Positions 8,578-17,195 of a stretch of DNA of 64,000 bases are shown piece by piece. The stretch covers positions 248,001-312,000 of the forward strand of contig JBPOEZ010000004.1 in assembly GCA_051252005.1 (NCBI GenBank). The letters run 5' to 3'. The notes under the pieces were generated by a model that was given only the letters and a program-made list of their open reading frames with translations, searched no databases and was not told the origin of the DNA. The position numbers and the translations under genes are program-made. Within the stretch, counting starts at the first letter, position 1. Every line of letters starts with the position of its first letter. This stretch comes from JACOMS01 sp051252005. Lineage in GTDB: Bacteria > Pseudomonadota > Alphaproteobacteria > Caulobacterales > Maricaulaceae.

Positions 8578-9231
8578 GTGATCCGTCCGCATATTACGCT
8601 AAAACTCGCTACGTCGCTTGACGGAAAAATTGCGCTTGCCAATGGTATGTCTGAATGGATTACGGGCGAAAAGTCTCGCGCTGCGGGTCGGCGATTGCGC
8701 GCCGAACATGACGCGATTGCGGTCGGCGCGAATACAGCGGTTCTTGATAACCCGCAGCTTACGACACGAATAGATGGAAAGCCTGATCCAGTGCGTGTCA
8801 TTTTTGATACGCATTTACGCTTGTCTCCCGATTCGAATTTAGCCCTTACGGCCAAAGACAACCCTGTCTGGGTGTTCTGCGAACGTGACACAGGTGAGGT
8901 CGCCGAAAACCTCAAGCGGCTCGGAGTGACGCTATTGCCGGTTGGCGCTAGTCATGGTCTCGACGTGGCTGAGGCTGTGGACATTTTAAAGCGCCGAAAT
9001 ATTGATAGGCTTCTGGTCGAAGGCGGCGGGACTTTGGCGGCGAGTTTTATAAAGCTGGGCATTATCGATGTAATTGAGTGGTTCCGTGCACCGATCATTC
9101 TTGGCGGAGACGGGCGAAGCGGTATTGGAGACTTAGGTCTTGAGAGTTTAGACCTCGCGCGCAGTTATAACCGTGCGGCGATTAGCGAACTTGGCGATGA
9201 CCTGCATGAGCGGTATGAACGGATTGTTTAA
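8578..9231 (+). CDS. ribD: RibD-type 5-amino-6-(5-phosphoribosylamino)uracil reductase, no deaminase domain
   Basis: The 217 residues cover only the NADPH-dependent reductase domain: RPHITLKLATSLDGKIA at the N-terminus, then HDAIAVGANTAVLDNPQLTTR, VRVIFDT and LLVEGGGTLAASF. The zinc deaminase domain with its HAE and PCxxxG motifs, which normally precedes this in bacterial RibD, is absent. nrdR ends 3 bases before the GTG start, so no room is left for it. The deaminase step must be encoded elsewhere or done by another enzyme. It belongs to the nrdR-ribD-ribE-ribBA-ribH operon. Confidence 0.85.
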   Translation: MIRPHITLKLATSLDGKIALANGMSEWITGEKSRAAGRRLRAEHDAIAVGANTAVLDNPQLTTRIDGKPDPVRVIFDTHLRLSPDSNLALTAKDNPVWVFCERDTGEVAENLKRLGVTLLPVGASHGLDVAEAVDILKRRNIDRLLVEGGGTLAASFIKLGIIDVIEWFRAPIILGGDGRSGIGDLGLESLDLARSYNRAAISELGDDLHERYERIV

Positions 9232-9282
9232 AATGTTACTTGGGTTTGATAAAGCCCGAAATGACAAACGGTTGAGAGCACT

Positions 9283-9903
9283 ATGTTTACTGGCATCATA
9301 ACAGGAATTGGCACAATCCGCTCTATTACCCGCGAAACAGGCGGGGAATGGGGCGATACCCAAATGACGGTTGAGGCTTCCTATGATGCGGGCGGCATCG
9401 ATATCGGCGCGTCCATTTCGCATGCCGGAGCCTGTATGACCGTCGTCGATAAAGGCGATACAGATAAGGGCTGTTGGTACAGCTTTGATGTATCGGATGA
9501 GAGCCTTTCGAAAACAACGATGGGCGACTGGTCCGCTGGCCGTAGCATCAATCTTGAACGGGCTCTGACAGGCAAAGACGAGCTTGGAGGACATCTTGTG
9601 ACCGGACATGTTGACGGCGTGGGGCATCTTATTTCCCGCGAAGAGATTGCAGGCTCGATTGATTTGTTGTTCGATGCGCCAAAAGATATCGCCTTTGGCA
9701 TCGCGCCCAAAGGCTCGATCACAGTCGACGGTGTCTCCCTTACAGTGAACAGAGTGGAGGAAAACCGTTTCTCTGTGAACATCATCCCGCACACGGCGGA
9801 TGTCACCACGCTAGGAAAACTTCAGGCCGGAGACAAAGTAAATCTGGAAATTGATCTCATCGCGCGCTATGTCGCCCGATACCTCGCCCATATGAAAGAA
9901 TAG
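9283..9903 (+). CDS. ribE: Riboflavin synthase alpha chain
   Basis: The enzyme dismutates two 6,7-dimethyl-8-ribityllumazine molecules to riboflavin and the pyrimidine precursor. MFTGIITGIGTI opens the first lumazine-binding repeat (residues 1-95), and GHLVTGHVDGVG begins the second, which ends in GVSLTVN and an LxIDLIARYVARYL helix for trimerisation. The 206-residue length is standard. It is followed after 1 base by ribBA, indicating translational coupling. Confidence 0.96.
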   Translation: MFTGIITGIGTIRSITRETGGEWGDTQMTVEASYDAGGIDIGASISHAGACMTVVDKGDTDKGCWYSFDVSDESLSKTTMGDWSAGRSINLERALTGKDELGGHLVTGHVDGVGHLISREEIAGSIDLLFDAPKDIAFGIAPKGSITVDGVSLTVNRVEENRFSVNIIPHTADVTTLGKLQAGDKVNLEIDLIARYVARYLAHMKE

Positions 9904-9904
9904 A

Positions 9905-11059
9905 ATGCCCAAAGAAAAGCTAAACGAAGCCGCATCGGAAGATGTTTATAATCTGGCAACGCCCGAGGAGATCATCGAAGACGCTCGTAACGGACGCATG
10001 TATATTCTCGTTGATGCAGAAGACCGCGAGAATGAGGGTGACCTTATTATTCCTGCGCAGTTCGCTACGCCAGACGCGATCAATTTTATGGCGCGTTACG
10101 GACGAGGCCTTGTCTGCCTTGCTTTGGAACAAGAGCGAGCAGAAGAGCTTGGCCTCAAGAACATGTCTGCCGAGAATAAATCACGGTTTGAAACTGCGTT
10201 TACGCAGTCGATTGAAGCCCGCGAAGGGGTGACAACTGGCATCAGCGCTGGAGACCGTTCGCACACTATTCAAACTGCAATTGATCCCGATAGCCGTGAG
10301 CATGACATTTGCTCTCCGGGACATATGTTTCCAATCATTGCCCGCGACGGCGGCGTTTTGGTTCGTACAGGCCACACAGAGGCCTCCGTTGATATTTCCC
10401 GCCTAGCGGGTCTGAATCCATCGGCAGTTATTTGCGAAATTATGAATGATGACGGGACAATGGCCCGCTTGCCTGACCTTGTGAAATTCGCGCAGTTCCA
10501 TGGCCTTAAAATTGGCACGATTGAAGACCTTGTGGCGTACCGCATGCGCAAAGATCACTTTGTTCGTCATATAGCGTCTAGCAGCTTTACGTCGCAGGAC
10601 GGGGACGAGTTTAAAATCCATGTTTACCGCAACTTCCTCGACAATCTTGAACATGTTGCGCTCTCCAAGGGGGAGCCAGTAGATGGCGGCGAGAGCCTTG
10701 TCCGTGTGCATAAAATTGATTTTGCCGGCGATATTTTACACGAAAATAGCCCGCGTTCTGGCTTGATCCGGGACACGATGCGGCAACTCGCGGCCCATGA
10801 TGGCCACGCGGTTTTGGTACTGATCCGCGAAGGGTCTATTGATACATTGCTTGAGCGGCTTGGCGCGCATAAACGTGATGTTGATCGCAAAGAACAGAAT
10901 ATTCGCGAATACGGCGTCGGCGCGCAAATACTAACAGGTCTTGGCGTTGATAAAATGCGATTGATTACGCATACAATGCCGAGGCTTATCGGCCTAGAGG
11001 CTTACAATCTAGAATTGGTCGGCATCGTCCCGCCGCAGCATTTTAAGGACGCGACATGA
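9905..11059 (+). CDS. ribBA: 3,4-dihydroxy-2-butanone 4-phosphate synthase fused to a degenerate GTP cyclohydrolase II domain (RibBX type)
   Basis: Residues about 20-215 form an intact RibB domain: acidic metal loop DAEDRENEGD, REGVTTGISAGDR and GVLVRTGHTEASVD. The RibA-like C-terminal domain has lost the zinc ligands: in the RVHSEC...CDC pattern of active GTP cyclohydrolase II the aligned residues here are Asp272, Pro283 and Ser285 (RVHKIDFAGDILHENSPRSG). GTP cleavage by this domain is therefore unlikely. Such RibBX proteins are known in alphaproteobacteria. A separate RibA is expected elsewhere. The stop overlaps ribH by 4 bases (ATGA). Confidence 0.93.
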   Translation: MPKEKLNEAASEDVYNLATPEEIIEDARNGRMYILVDAEDRENEGDLIIPAQFATPDAINFMARYGRGLVCLALEQERAEELGLKNMSAENKSRFETAFTQSIEAREGVTTGISAGDRSHTIQTAIDPDSREHDICSPGHMFPIIARDGGVLVRTGHTEASVDISRLAGLNPSAVICEIMNDDGTMARLPDLVKFAQFHGLKIGTIEDLVAYRMRKDHFVRHIASSSFTSQDGDEFKIHVYRNFLDNLEHVALSKGEPVDGGESLVRVHKIDFAGDILHENSPRSGLIRDTMRQLAAHDGHAVLVLIREGSIDTLLERLGAHKRDVDRKEQNIREYGVGAQILTGLGVDKMRLITHTMPRLIGLEAYNLELVGIVPPQHFKDAT

Positions 11060-11487
11060 GCGCTAAAATTCTCGTTATTGAAGCCCGATTTTACAATAAA
11101 ATTTCGGATGGTTTGCTAGAAGGCGCCCTCGCGGCTTTGCAAAAATCCGGTGCGGCCATCACCAAAGTTACCGTTCCGGGCGCGCTCGAAATTCCGCATG
11201 TTATCTCTTATGCCGAAGCCGCTAAGGCTGGCTATGACGGCTATGTTGCTCTGGGCTGTGTGATCCGAGGCGAGACTACTCATTATGATTATGTTTGCGG
11301 AGAATCCGCACGTGCGCTCATGGATCTGGCGGTTGATAAGCAGCTAGCTATCGGTAACGGCATCATCACCGTCGAAAATGAAGATCAGGCTTGGGCGCGT
11401 GCTAGCATTGAGAAAAAAGACAAGGGCGGCTTCGCTGCCAATGCTGTTCTTAAGATGATTAAAATTCGCCAAGAATTGTCAAGCTGA
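11056..11487 (+). CDS. ribH: 6,7-dimethyl-8-ribityllumazine synthase
   Basis: The enzyme condenses the pyrimidine precursor with the product of RibB. Signatures: IEARFYNKISDGLLEGA, VPGALEIPHVI (the phosphate/substrate loop), ALGCVIRGETTHYDYVC with the catalytic His, and a final GNGIITVEN segment. The 143 residues are full length for the family. The ATG overlaps the ribBA stop (ATGA) and the stop abuts nusB. Confidence 0.97.
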   Translation: MSAKILVIEARFYNKISDGLLEGALAALQKSGAAITKVTVPGALEIPHVISYAEAAKAGYDGYVALGCVIRGETTHYDYVCGESARALMDLAVDKQLAIGNGIITVENEDQAWARASIEKKDKGGFAANAVLKMIKIRQELSS

Positions 11488-11987
11488 TGACCACCTCCGC
11501 TAACCCGCAGAAACGCCGCGCTGCGCGTTTGTCTGCTGTCCAAGCTTTATATCAAATGGACATTAGCCAAGAGCCGTCCAAGAATGTCGTGCGCGAGTTT
11601 CGCAATCATCGTTTCGGCCACGAAGATGAACCAGGAATGCTTGTCGCCGATGAAGACTTTTTCGAAGACATAATTTTGGGTGTGGTGTCGCGCCAAGCAG
11701 ACATTGATGCCATGATTGCTGAGCATCTTTCGGAGAAATGGACACTTAAACGTCTAGATATGACTCTTCGGGCCATCATGCGCGCCGCTAGCTACGAGAT
11801 TATGTGCCGCCCTGATGTGCCGGCCCCTGTTATTATCGATGAATATGTAGCCGTTGCGGCTGACTTTTTTGACGGAAGTGAGCCCGGTTTTGTGAACGGC
11901 GCGCTTGATAAAATAGCCAAAAAAACCCGCGCGGCAGAGTTCGGTCTGCCCGGCGCAATGGGTAAGCCCTTGCCAGGTCATGGATGA
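11487..11987 (+). CDS. nusB: Transcription antitermination factor NusB
   Basis: NusB pairs with S10 (NusE) on boxA RNA to support rRNA antitermination. The start RRAARLSAVQALYQMDIS is the classical N-terminal helix, and the C-terminal part has VIIDEYVAVAADFFDGSEPGFVNGALDKIAK (split here only for description). The 166 residues are normal for alphaproteobacteria. The start overlaps ribH by one base and the stop overlaps thiL by 8, as expected in the conserved ribH-nusB-thiL order. Confidence 0.96.
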   Translation: MTTSANPQKRRAARLSAVQALYQMDISQEPSKNVVREFRNHRFGHEDEPGMLVADEDFFEDIILGVVSRQADIDAMIAEHLSEKWTLKRLDMTLRAIMRAASYEIMCRPDVPAPVIIDEYVAVAADFFDGSEPGFVNGALDKIAKKTRAAEFGLPGAMGKPLPGHG

Positions 11988-12972
11988 GTTTTCCTTTATA
12001 AAGGCATGCTTAGCGCCGCTTGCTGGGCCTGAAGGTCTAGGGCTTCTCGACGACGCGGCGCTCATGACGCCGCGCGCTGGCTATGATCTCGTCCTGACCA
12101 AAGACACTATGGTCGAAGGCGTTCACTTTCCAAACGGCATTTGCGGTGCAGACACTGCGGGGAAGCTGCTGCGTGTGAACTTATCAGACTTAGCGGCCAA
12201 AGGCGCAACTCCCGTAGGGTATCTTTTGTCCATTGCGTGGCCAGAGTCGTGGCCAAACCATGAGTTTGAAATGAACGCGAAATCATTTGCGACAGGGCTA
12301 AAGGCGGTTCAGGCGCAATATGGGTTTGCGCTTTACGGCGGGGACACGGTGAAGACAAGCGGACCGATGGTCGTAACCGCGACGCTTATAGGCGAAGTGC
12401 CTGCGGGCCGTATGGTAAAACGAAGCGGCGCAAATGAGGACGATGATATTTGGGTGTCTGGTACGGTAGGGGATGCCTATCTTGGTTTACAGACTATATT
12501 ATCAGAGCAAAATAGTATTGCGTCCATTCCTCCCGATGCCCAAGCCGTCTGGACAGAGGCTTATTGGCGGCCAACGCCGCGTTTGGCGCTTACGGAACTA
12601 TTGCGAGATTATGCCACATCTAGCGTCGATATTTCCGACGGTTTGATCGCTGATATTGGTCATATTGCGAAGGCAAGCGGTTTAGGCATTGCTATCAATA
12701 TTGACAATGTACCGCTCTCAAACGGAGCGAAATTATGGGCCGCAGAAGACGCCACTAGGGACAGTTTGATTAAGCTCATTACGGGCGGTGACGATTACGA
12801 AATCGCCTTTACTGCCGCCCCAAAAGACCGCGCTATAATTACGGAGAAGGGGAACGCTCTCGGGGTTCCGTTGACACGCATTGGGGCCTGTATTTCCGGC
12901 GATTCGGTGGCGTGTTTCGATAGTCTCGGAAAGTCGATAAGGATAGATAGGCCAGGGTACTCACACTTTTAA
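11980..12972 (+). CDS. thiL: Thiamine-monophosphate kinase
   Basis: ThiL phosphorylates thiamine monophosphate to the active diphosphate cofactor. The PurM-like fold is marked by LLDDAAL and TKDTMVEGVHF (metal and ATP ligands), LRVNLSDLAAKGATP, and DISDGLIADIGHIA in the C-terminal half, plus TGGDDYEIAFT. The length is 330 residues. It starts inside the nusB end. The last codons overlap a small hairpin (12960-12982) without a T tract, so I do not call a terminator. Confidence 0.96.
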   Translation: MDEFSFIKACLAPLAGPEGLGLLDDAALMTPRAGYDLVLTKDTMVEGVHFPNGICGADTAGKLLRVNLSDLAAKGATPVGYLLSIAWPESWPNHEFEMNAKSFATGLKAVQAQYGFALYGGDTVKTSGPMVVTATLIGEVPAGRMVKRSGANEDDDIWVSGTVGDAYLGLQTILSEQNSIASIPPDAQAVWTEAYWRPTPRLALTELLRDYATSSVDISDGLIADIGHIAKASGLGIAINIDNVPLSNGAKLWAAEDATRDSLIKLITGGDDYEIAFTAAPKDRAIITEKGNALGVPLTRIGACISGDSVACFDSLGKSIRIDRPGYSHF

Positions 12973-13113
12973 CCGGTGTGAGGCCGAACGAATTTTATGC
13001 ACATGACGTCAGCTTTGTTATTCGCGTGCATCATTGAATGTTTTTAACGCCTTAAGACTTGCTCCGTTTCTTGGCCCCTGCTAGTTCGGCAGTTCGAATA
13101 AATGGAGCCTCTT

Positions 13114-13416
13114 GTGACTGCACCTCAAATCGGCGTTGATGCCGAAACCGTCCGCAAAATCGCGCGCCTTTCGCGCTTGCATGTGGAAGAAGCCCGCCTT
13201 GCGCCTTTGGCCGAAGAACTTAACGGTATTCTTGGCTGGATCGAACAGCTTAACGAAGTTGATGTCGAAGGTGTCGAGCCGATGACGTCTGCCGTTGATA
13301 TGGAAGCGCCAATGCGGAAAGACGAAGTCACTGACGGCGGCAAACGCGAGGCTGTGCTTGCCAATGCACCGAAATCCGATGACGGCTTTTACGTCGTTCC
13401 GCGGTCAGTGGAGTAG
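13114..13416 (+). CDS. gatC: Asp-tRNA(Asn)/Glu-tRNA(Gln) amidotransferase subunit C
   Basis: GatC is the small subunit that wraps and stabilises GatA-GatB. Family features: VRKIARLSRLHVEEARLAPL, then LNGILGWIEQLNEVDVEGVEP and a C-terminal DVVPRSVE-like end. I choose the GTG at 13114 because GGAG lies 6 bases before it; the in-frame ATG at 13102 has no ribosome site and would contain that motif. Product 100 residues. gatA follows after 9 bases. Confidence 0.95.
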   Translation: MTAPQIGVDAETVRKIARLSRLHVEEARLAPLAEELNGILGWIEQLNEVDVEGVEPMTSAVDMEAPMRKDEVTDGGKREAVLANAPKSDDGFYVVPRSVE

Positions 13417-13425
13417 GAGATAGAC

Positions 13426-14892
13426 ATGACAGACCTTACACAACTCTCACTCTTTGACGCGCTTGACGGTATGAGCAAAGGCGATTTTTCGTCTGCGGAA
13501 CTTACCGAAGCTCACATTACGGCGTGCGAAGGCGCGGGCAAACTGAACGCCTTTATCACGGACACACATGATCTAGCGCGGGAGCAGGCCAAGGCCTCTG
13601 ACGCGCGCAGAGCAAAAGGCGAAGTCGGCCTGCTCGAAGGCGCGCCGCTTGGCGTCAAAGACCTGTTCTGTACGGACGGGGTGAAGACCACGGCGGGATC
13701 AAAAATCCTTGGCGATTTTAAGCCGCCATACGAATCTACCGTTTCGGCGAATATGCGCGCCGACGGCATGGTCATGCTCGGCAAGCTTAATCTCGATGAA
13801 TTCGCTATGGGGTCATCAAACGAAACCTCTAGCTTTGGCCCAGTTATTAATCCGTGGCGTAAAAATGAAGACCTTGTCCCGGGCGGCTCGTCTGGCGGAT
13901 CAGCCGCCGCAGTGGCTGCCGGTTTATGCCTTGGCGCTACGGCGACCGACACAGGCGGATCAATTCGTCAGCCCGCATCGTTTACTGGCACAGTCGGTAT
14001 TAAACCAACCTATGGCCGCTGTTCGCGGTGGGGCACAGTCGCCTTTGCTAGTTCCCTTGACCAAGCGGGGCCGATTGCGAAGACTGTCAAAGACAGCGCG
14101 ATTTTGCTTGAATCCATGGCGAGTTATGACCCCAAAGACAGCACATCGCTCAACATCAAAACACCGAAATGGTCAGACAGCTGCGGTAAATCTATCAAAG
14201 GTATGCGCATCGGTATTCCGAAAGAATATACGGTCGACGGCATGCCCGCAGAAATTCAGGCCTTGTGGGACCGTGGTATTGAGTGGATGAAAGATGCGGG
14301 CGCAGAGATCGTGCCTATATCATTGCCGCACACCAAATACGCGCTTCCGGCTTATTACATCGTGGCTCCGGCTGAGGCCTCTTCTAACTTGGCCCGTTAT
14401 GACGGCATGCGCTACGGCGATCGCGTTGACGGCGTTGATTTGAACGACACCTATGAGCTTACTCGGGCGGCGGGCTTTGGCGAAGAAGTCAAACGCCGGA
14501 TTATGATCGGGACGTATGTGCTCTCTGCTGGTTATTACGATGCATATTATCTGCGCGCGCAAAAGGTGCGGACGCGGATTGTCGAAGACTTTAAAAATGC
14601 GTGGCAGACTTGCGACGCGCTCCTGACGCCGACATGTCCAAGCGCCCCGTTCGCTGTAGGCCGTAAGGTCAGTGACCCTATCACTATGTATCTAAACGAT
14701 ATTTTTACAGTTACTGCCAACCTTGCTGGACTCCCTGGGATTTCCGTTCCGGCAGCTCTGGATAAGGATGGCTTGCCGCTTGGACTGCAAATCATCGGAC
14801 GCGCTTTGGACGAAGACACGGTCTTCGCCGCCGCAAGCGCGCTTGAAAAGGCCGCTGGCTTTACAGCGAAGCCGGAGAAGTGGTGGACGTAA
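13426..14892 (+). CDS. gatA: Asp-tRNA(Asn)/Glu-tRNA(Gln) amidotransferase subunit A
   Basis: GatA is the amidase that releases ammonia from glutamine for transfer to mischarged tRNA. The Ser-cisSer-Lys catalytic set is visible: Lys in GVKDLFCT, and the Ser pair in GGSSGGSAAAVAAG and TDTGGSIRQPAS. LNLDEFAMGSSNE is also diagnostic. The 488 residues are standard. Its presence with gatB and gatC suggests that Gln-tRNA and/or Asn-tRNA is made by the indirect route in this organism. A small hairpin CCATTTG/CAAATGG (14897-14921) follows the stop. Confidence 0.97.
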   Translation: MTDLTQLSLFDALDGMSKGDFSSAELTEAHITACEGAGKLNAFITDTHDLAREQAKASDARRAKGEVGLLEGAPLGVKDLFCTDGVKTTAGSKILGDFKPPYESTVSANMRADGMVMLGKLNLDEFAMGSSNETSSFGPVINPWRKNEDLVPGGSSGGSAAAVAAGLCLGATATDTGGSIRQPASFTGTVGIKPTYGRCSRWGTVAFASSLDQAGPIAKTVKDSAILLESMASYDPKDSTSLNIKTPKWSDSCGKSIKGMRIGIPKEYTVDGMPAEIQALWDRGIEWMKDAGAEIVPISLPHTKYALPAYYIVAPAEASSNLARYDGMRYGDRVDGVDLNDTYELTRAAGFGEEVKRRIMIGTYVLSAGYYDAYYLRAQKVRTRIVEDFKNAWQTCDALLTPTCPSAPFAVGRKVSDPITMYLNDIFTVTANLAGLPGISVPAALDKDGLPLGLQIIGRALDEDTVFAAASALEKAAGFTAKPEKWWT

Positions 14893-15012
14893 CTTTCCAT
14901 TTGGTCCTTTGAATCAAATGGCCGTGACTACATGTTGCATGTTACGGTAAAACAGAGAACTAGCCTCGCATCCTTCTCAGATGGAACGCGAAGATACGAA
15001 TAGGAAACGAAA

Positions 15013-16503
15013 ATGTTCATAGCGCCGCGCGTAGCAGACAAAAAAGACTGGCTCAAAGGCGAGACCGGTGATTGGGAAATCATCATCGGACTTGAAGTGC
15101 ACGCGCAGGTCGCGTCCAATTCTAAATTATTCTCTGGGTCATCCACAGAGTATGGCGCGGAGCCTAATACGCAGGTTAGCCTTGTTGATGCGGGCATGCC
15201 GGGTATGTTGCCTGTAGTGAATGAATTTTGCGTAGAGCAAGCGGTACGGACAGGCCTTGGCCTCAACGCGCAGATCAATCTGTTTTCGCGCTTTGACCGT
15301 AAGAATTATTTCTATGTAGACCTACCGCAGGGCTACCAAATTTCTCAGTTCGAATTTCCGATTGTCGGCGAAGGCGAGATCGAAATTGAGCCTGAAGGCG
15401 GCGAGGCCATCATGGTCGGTATCGAGCGTTTGCACTTGGAACAAGATGCCGGAAAATCCGTGCATGACCTTTCGCCCGATGAAACCTATGTTGATTTGAA
15501 CCGCTGCGGGGTTGCGCTTATGGAAATTGTCTCCAAGCCTGATATGCGCTCGCCGGAAGAGGCCTCGGCCTATGTCGAGAAGCTGCGCGGGATTGTCCGC
15601 GCGCTCGGCACGTGTGACGGGGATATGGAAAAAGGCAATATGCGAGCTGATGTGAACGTATCTGTACGTAAACCGGGCGGCGAGCTCGGCACGCGGTGCG
15701 AGATCAAGAACGTCAATTCCATGCGCTTTATTCGCCAAGCGATCCACTATGAGGCGCGCCGCCATATCGAAATCATCGAAGCGGGCGGAGAAATCGATCA
15801 AGAAACGCGGTTGTTTGACAGTGCCAAAGGCGAAACGCGGACCATGCGCTCCAAAGAAGACGCTCATGATTACCGTTATTTCCCTGACCCGGATTTGCTG
15901 CCGTTGAAACTGGAGCAAAGCTTTGTTGACGGCATTAAAGCCAGCCTGCCAGAGCTTCCAGACGCACGTAAAGCGCGGTTCATGAGCGAATACGGCATCC
16001 CTGCCTATGATGCGGGCGTTCTTACCGTTGATAAAACCGTTGCGGATTTCTACGAAGCTGTTGTTGCGAAAACGTCAGCCAAACGCGACGCGAAAATCGC
16101 TGCGAACTGGATGATGGGTGATTTGTTTGGCGCGCTGAATAACGCCGCGCTTGATCTTTCGGGTAGTCCTGTTTCCGCAGATGCCCTCGGCGGGCTCTTG
16201 GACAGGATTGCGGACGATACTATCTCAGGCAAAATCGCCAAAGATGTGTTCGAAAAAATGTTTGACGGGCAGGGCGACGCTGACACCATAATTGAACGCG
16301 ACGGCCTTAAGCAGGTCACAGACACAGACGTGATCGAAAAGCTGGTCGACGACGCTATTGCGGTTAACCCCGCACAAGCCGAAAAAGCCAAAGAGAACCC
16401 AAAACTCATGGGCTTCTTTGTCGGCCAAGTCATGAAAGCCAGCGGCGGCAAAGCCAACCCGCAAGCTGTGAACCAGATATTGAAAGCGAAGCTGGGGCTG
16501 TAA
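15013..16503 (+). CDS. gatB: Asp-tRNA(Asn)/Glu-tRNA(Gln) amidotransferase subunit B
   Basis: GatB binds the mischarged tRNA and phosphorylates its Asp or Glu side chain. Signatures: IIIGLEVHAQVASNSKLFSG, KNYFYVDLPQGYQISQ, and RADVNVSVRKPGGELGTRCE, followed by a C-terminal YqeY-like tail domain (about residues 350-496) ending in VNQILKAKLGL. The SD AGGAAA precedes the ATG. A 120-base gap separates it from gatA, larger than the gatC-gatA gap, so it may have an extra promoter. Confidence 0.97.
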   Translation: MFIAPRVADKKDWLKGETGDWEIIIGLEVHAQVASNSKLFSGSSTEYGAEPNTQVSLVDAGMPGMLPVVNEFCVEQAVRTGLGLNAQINLFSRFDRKNYFYVDLPQGYQISQFEFPIVGEGEIEIEPEGGEAIMVGIERLHLEQDAGKSVHDLSPDETYVDLNRCGVALMEIVSKPDMRSPEEASAYVEKLRGIVRALGTCDGDMEKGNMRADVNVSVRKPGGELGTRCEIKNVNSMRFIRQAIHYEARRHIEIIEAGGEIDQETRLFDSAKGETRTMRSKEDAHDYRYFPDPDLLPLKLEQSFVDGIKASLPELPDARKARFMSEYGIPAYDAGVLTVDKTVADFYEAVVAKTSAKRDAKIAANWMMGDLFGALNNAALDLSGSPVSADALGGLLDRIADDTISGKIAKDVFEKMFDGQGDADTIIERDGLKQVTDTDVIEKLVDDAIAVNPAQAEKAKENPKLMGFFVGQVMKASGGKANPQAVNQILKAKLGL

Positions 16504-16550
16504 TTTGGGGCTTTGTCCCAACTCGTTTTGTTATTCCGCGCCACCTAACT

Positions 16551-16657
16551 CTGTCATCCCGCACGTGATGCGGGATCTCGCCGGCTTAAAGTACGGTCTC
16601 AACCTCTCGAGGCCCCGATTCAGCGTTTGCAAGAAAACGCAGAGTCGGGAATGACAG
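16551..16657. repeat. Palindromic intergenic repeat element, copy 1
   Basis: TGTCATCCCG (16552-16561) faces CGGGAATGACA (16647-16657), forming the ends of an imperfect palindrome about 106 bases long, with an internal hairpin GCACGTGATGCGGGATC. The ends match those of the element at 17020-17114, less than 500 bases away. TGTCATCCCGG-type palindromes are common dispersed intergenic repeats in alphaproteobacteria. No coding potential. Confidence 0.65.
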
Positions 16658-16763
16658 GGAGAGAGTTAATCAAACGGATCAAGCTTTCTTCCGTAGACGA
16701 GGACGGATAAGTTAATTTGGATGTAAATCGAAAATTGAGTTTTATAAATTGAAAGAGGTCATT

Positions 16764-16970
16764 ATGTCGTCCGAGCCGAGTTCTGCGCAAAAAGCGAAGC
16801 TTTTGGGCATCATGAAATTTGTAGGCCCTTTGTTTACGTTTCTTATGGCTGTCGTTGTCTGGAGTGCGGTGGGGGATGATATTCCGAAGTTTTTTTACGG
16901 GGTGTTACTAGTGATTGCTGTGCAAGAGTTTTTCATTTTCAGTTACTTGGCTCGAAAATTTGAACGTTAG
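16764..16970 (+). CDS. Small two-helix membrane protein
   Basis: The 68-residue product has a polar N-terminus (MSSEPSSAQKAKL) and two hydrophobic segments: IMKFVGPLFTFLMAVVVW and FFYGVLLVIAVQEFFIFSYL. It ends in a basic tail. I use the ATG at 16764, which has AAAGAGG 5-6 bases before it; the frame also opens at a TTG 15 bases upstream. Family not recognised. It stands alone between two repeat elements. Confidence 0.6.
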   Translation: MSSEPSSAQKAKLLGIMKFVGPLFTFLMAVVVWSAVGDDIPKFFYGVLLVIAVQEFFIFSYLARKFER

Positions 16971-17019
16971 GCTGAGCGAGATCGGGGCTAGGATAGTTTT
17001 AGCCTCGGTGTACTTACAT

Positions 17020-17114
17020 GTTGTCTCGGACTTGATCCGGGAACTCGCGGTTTAAAACGCGGAGTTTCATGGGTGAGGTCCCGGATATTTGCTGTGCAAA
17101 TTCCGGGATGACAG
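17020..17114. repeat. Palindromic intergenic repeat element, copy 2
   Basis: The stretch starts TTGTCTCGGACTTGATCCGG and ends TTCCGGGATGACAG, with an inner hairpin around CTCGCGGTTTAAAACGCGGAG. The CGGGATGACA end is shared with the element at 16551-16657. The left end is degenerate (TGTCTCGG instead of TGTCATCCCG). No coding potential. Confidence 0.6.
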
Positions 17115-17195
17115 GCGGGAAAAGACTAGAGTAACGCATAGCTTTCGAAAAAGAGAAATCATCAGAACTTACAGCAGGGGCCCTTATTTGGGGCG

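Noticed and set aside
9148..9792. 214-residue minus-strand frame
   Set aside because: Antisense to ribD and ribE; composition follows from codon bias of the real genes.
12960..12982. Hairpin CTCACAC/GTGTGAG at the thiL stop
   Set aside because: Perfect stem but no T tract, so terminator function is not supported.
14897..14921. Hairpin after gatA
   Set aside because: A 7-base stem without a following T tract; not called as a terminator.
15322..15918. 198-residue minus-strand frame
   Set aside because: Antisense to the clear gatB sequence; no ribosome site or recognisable domain.
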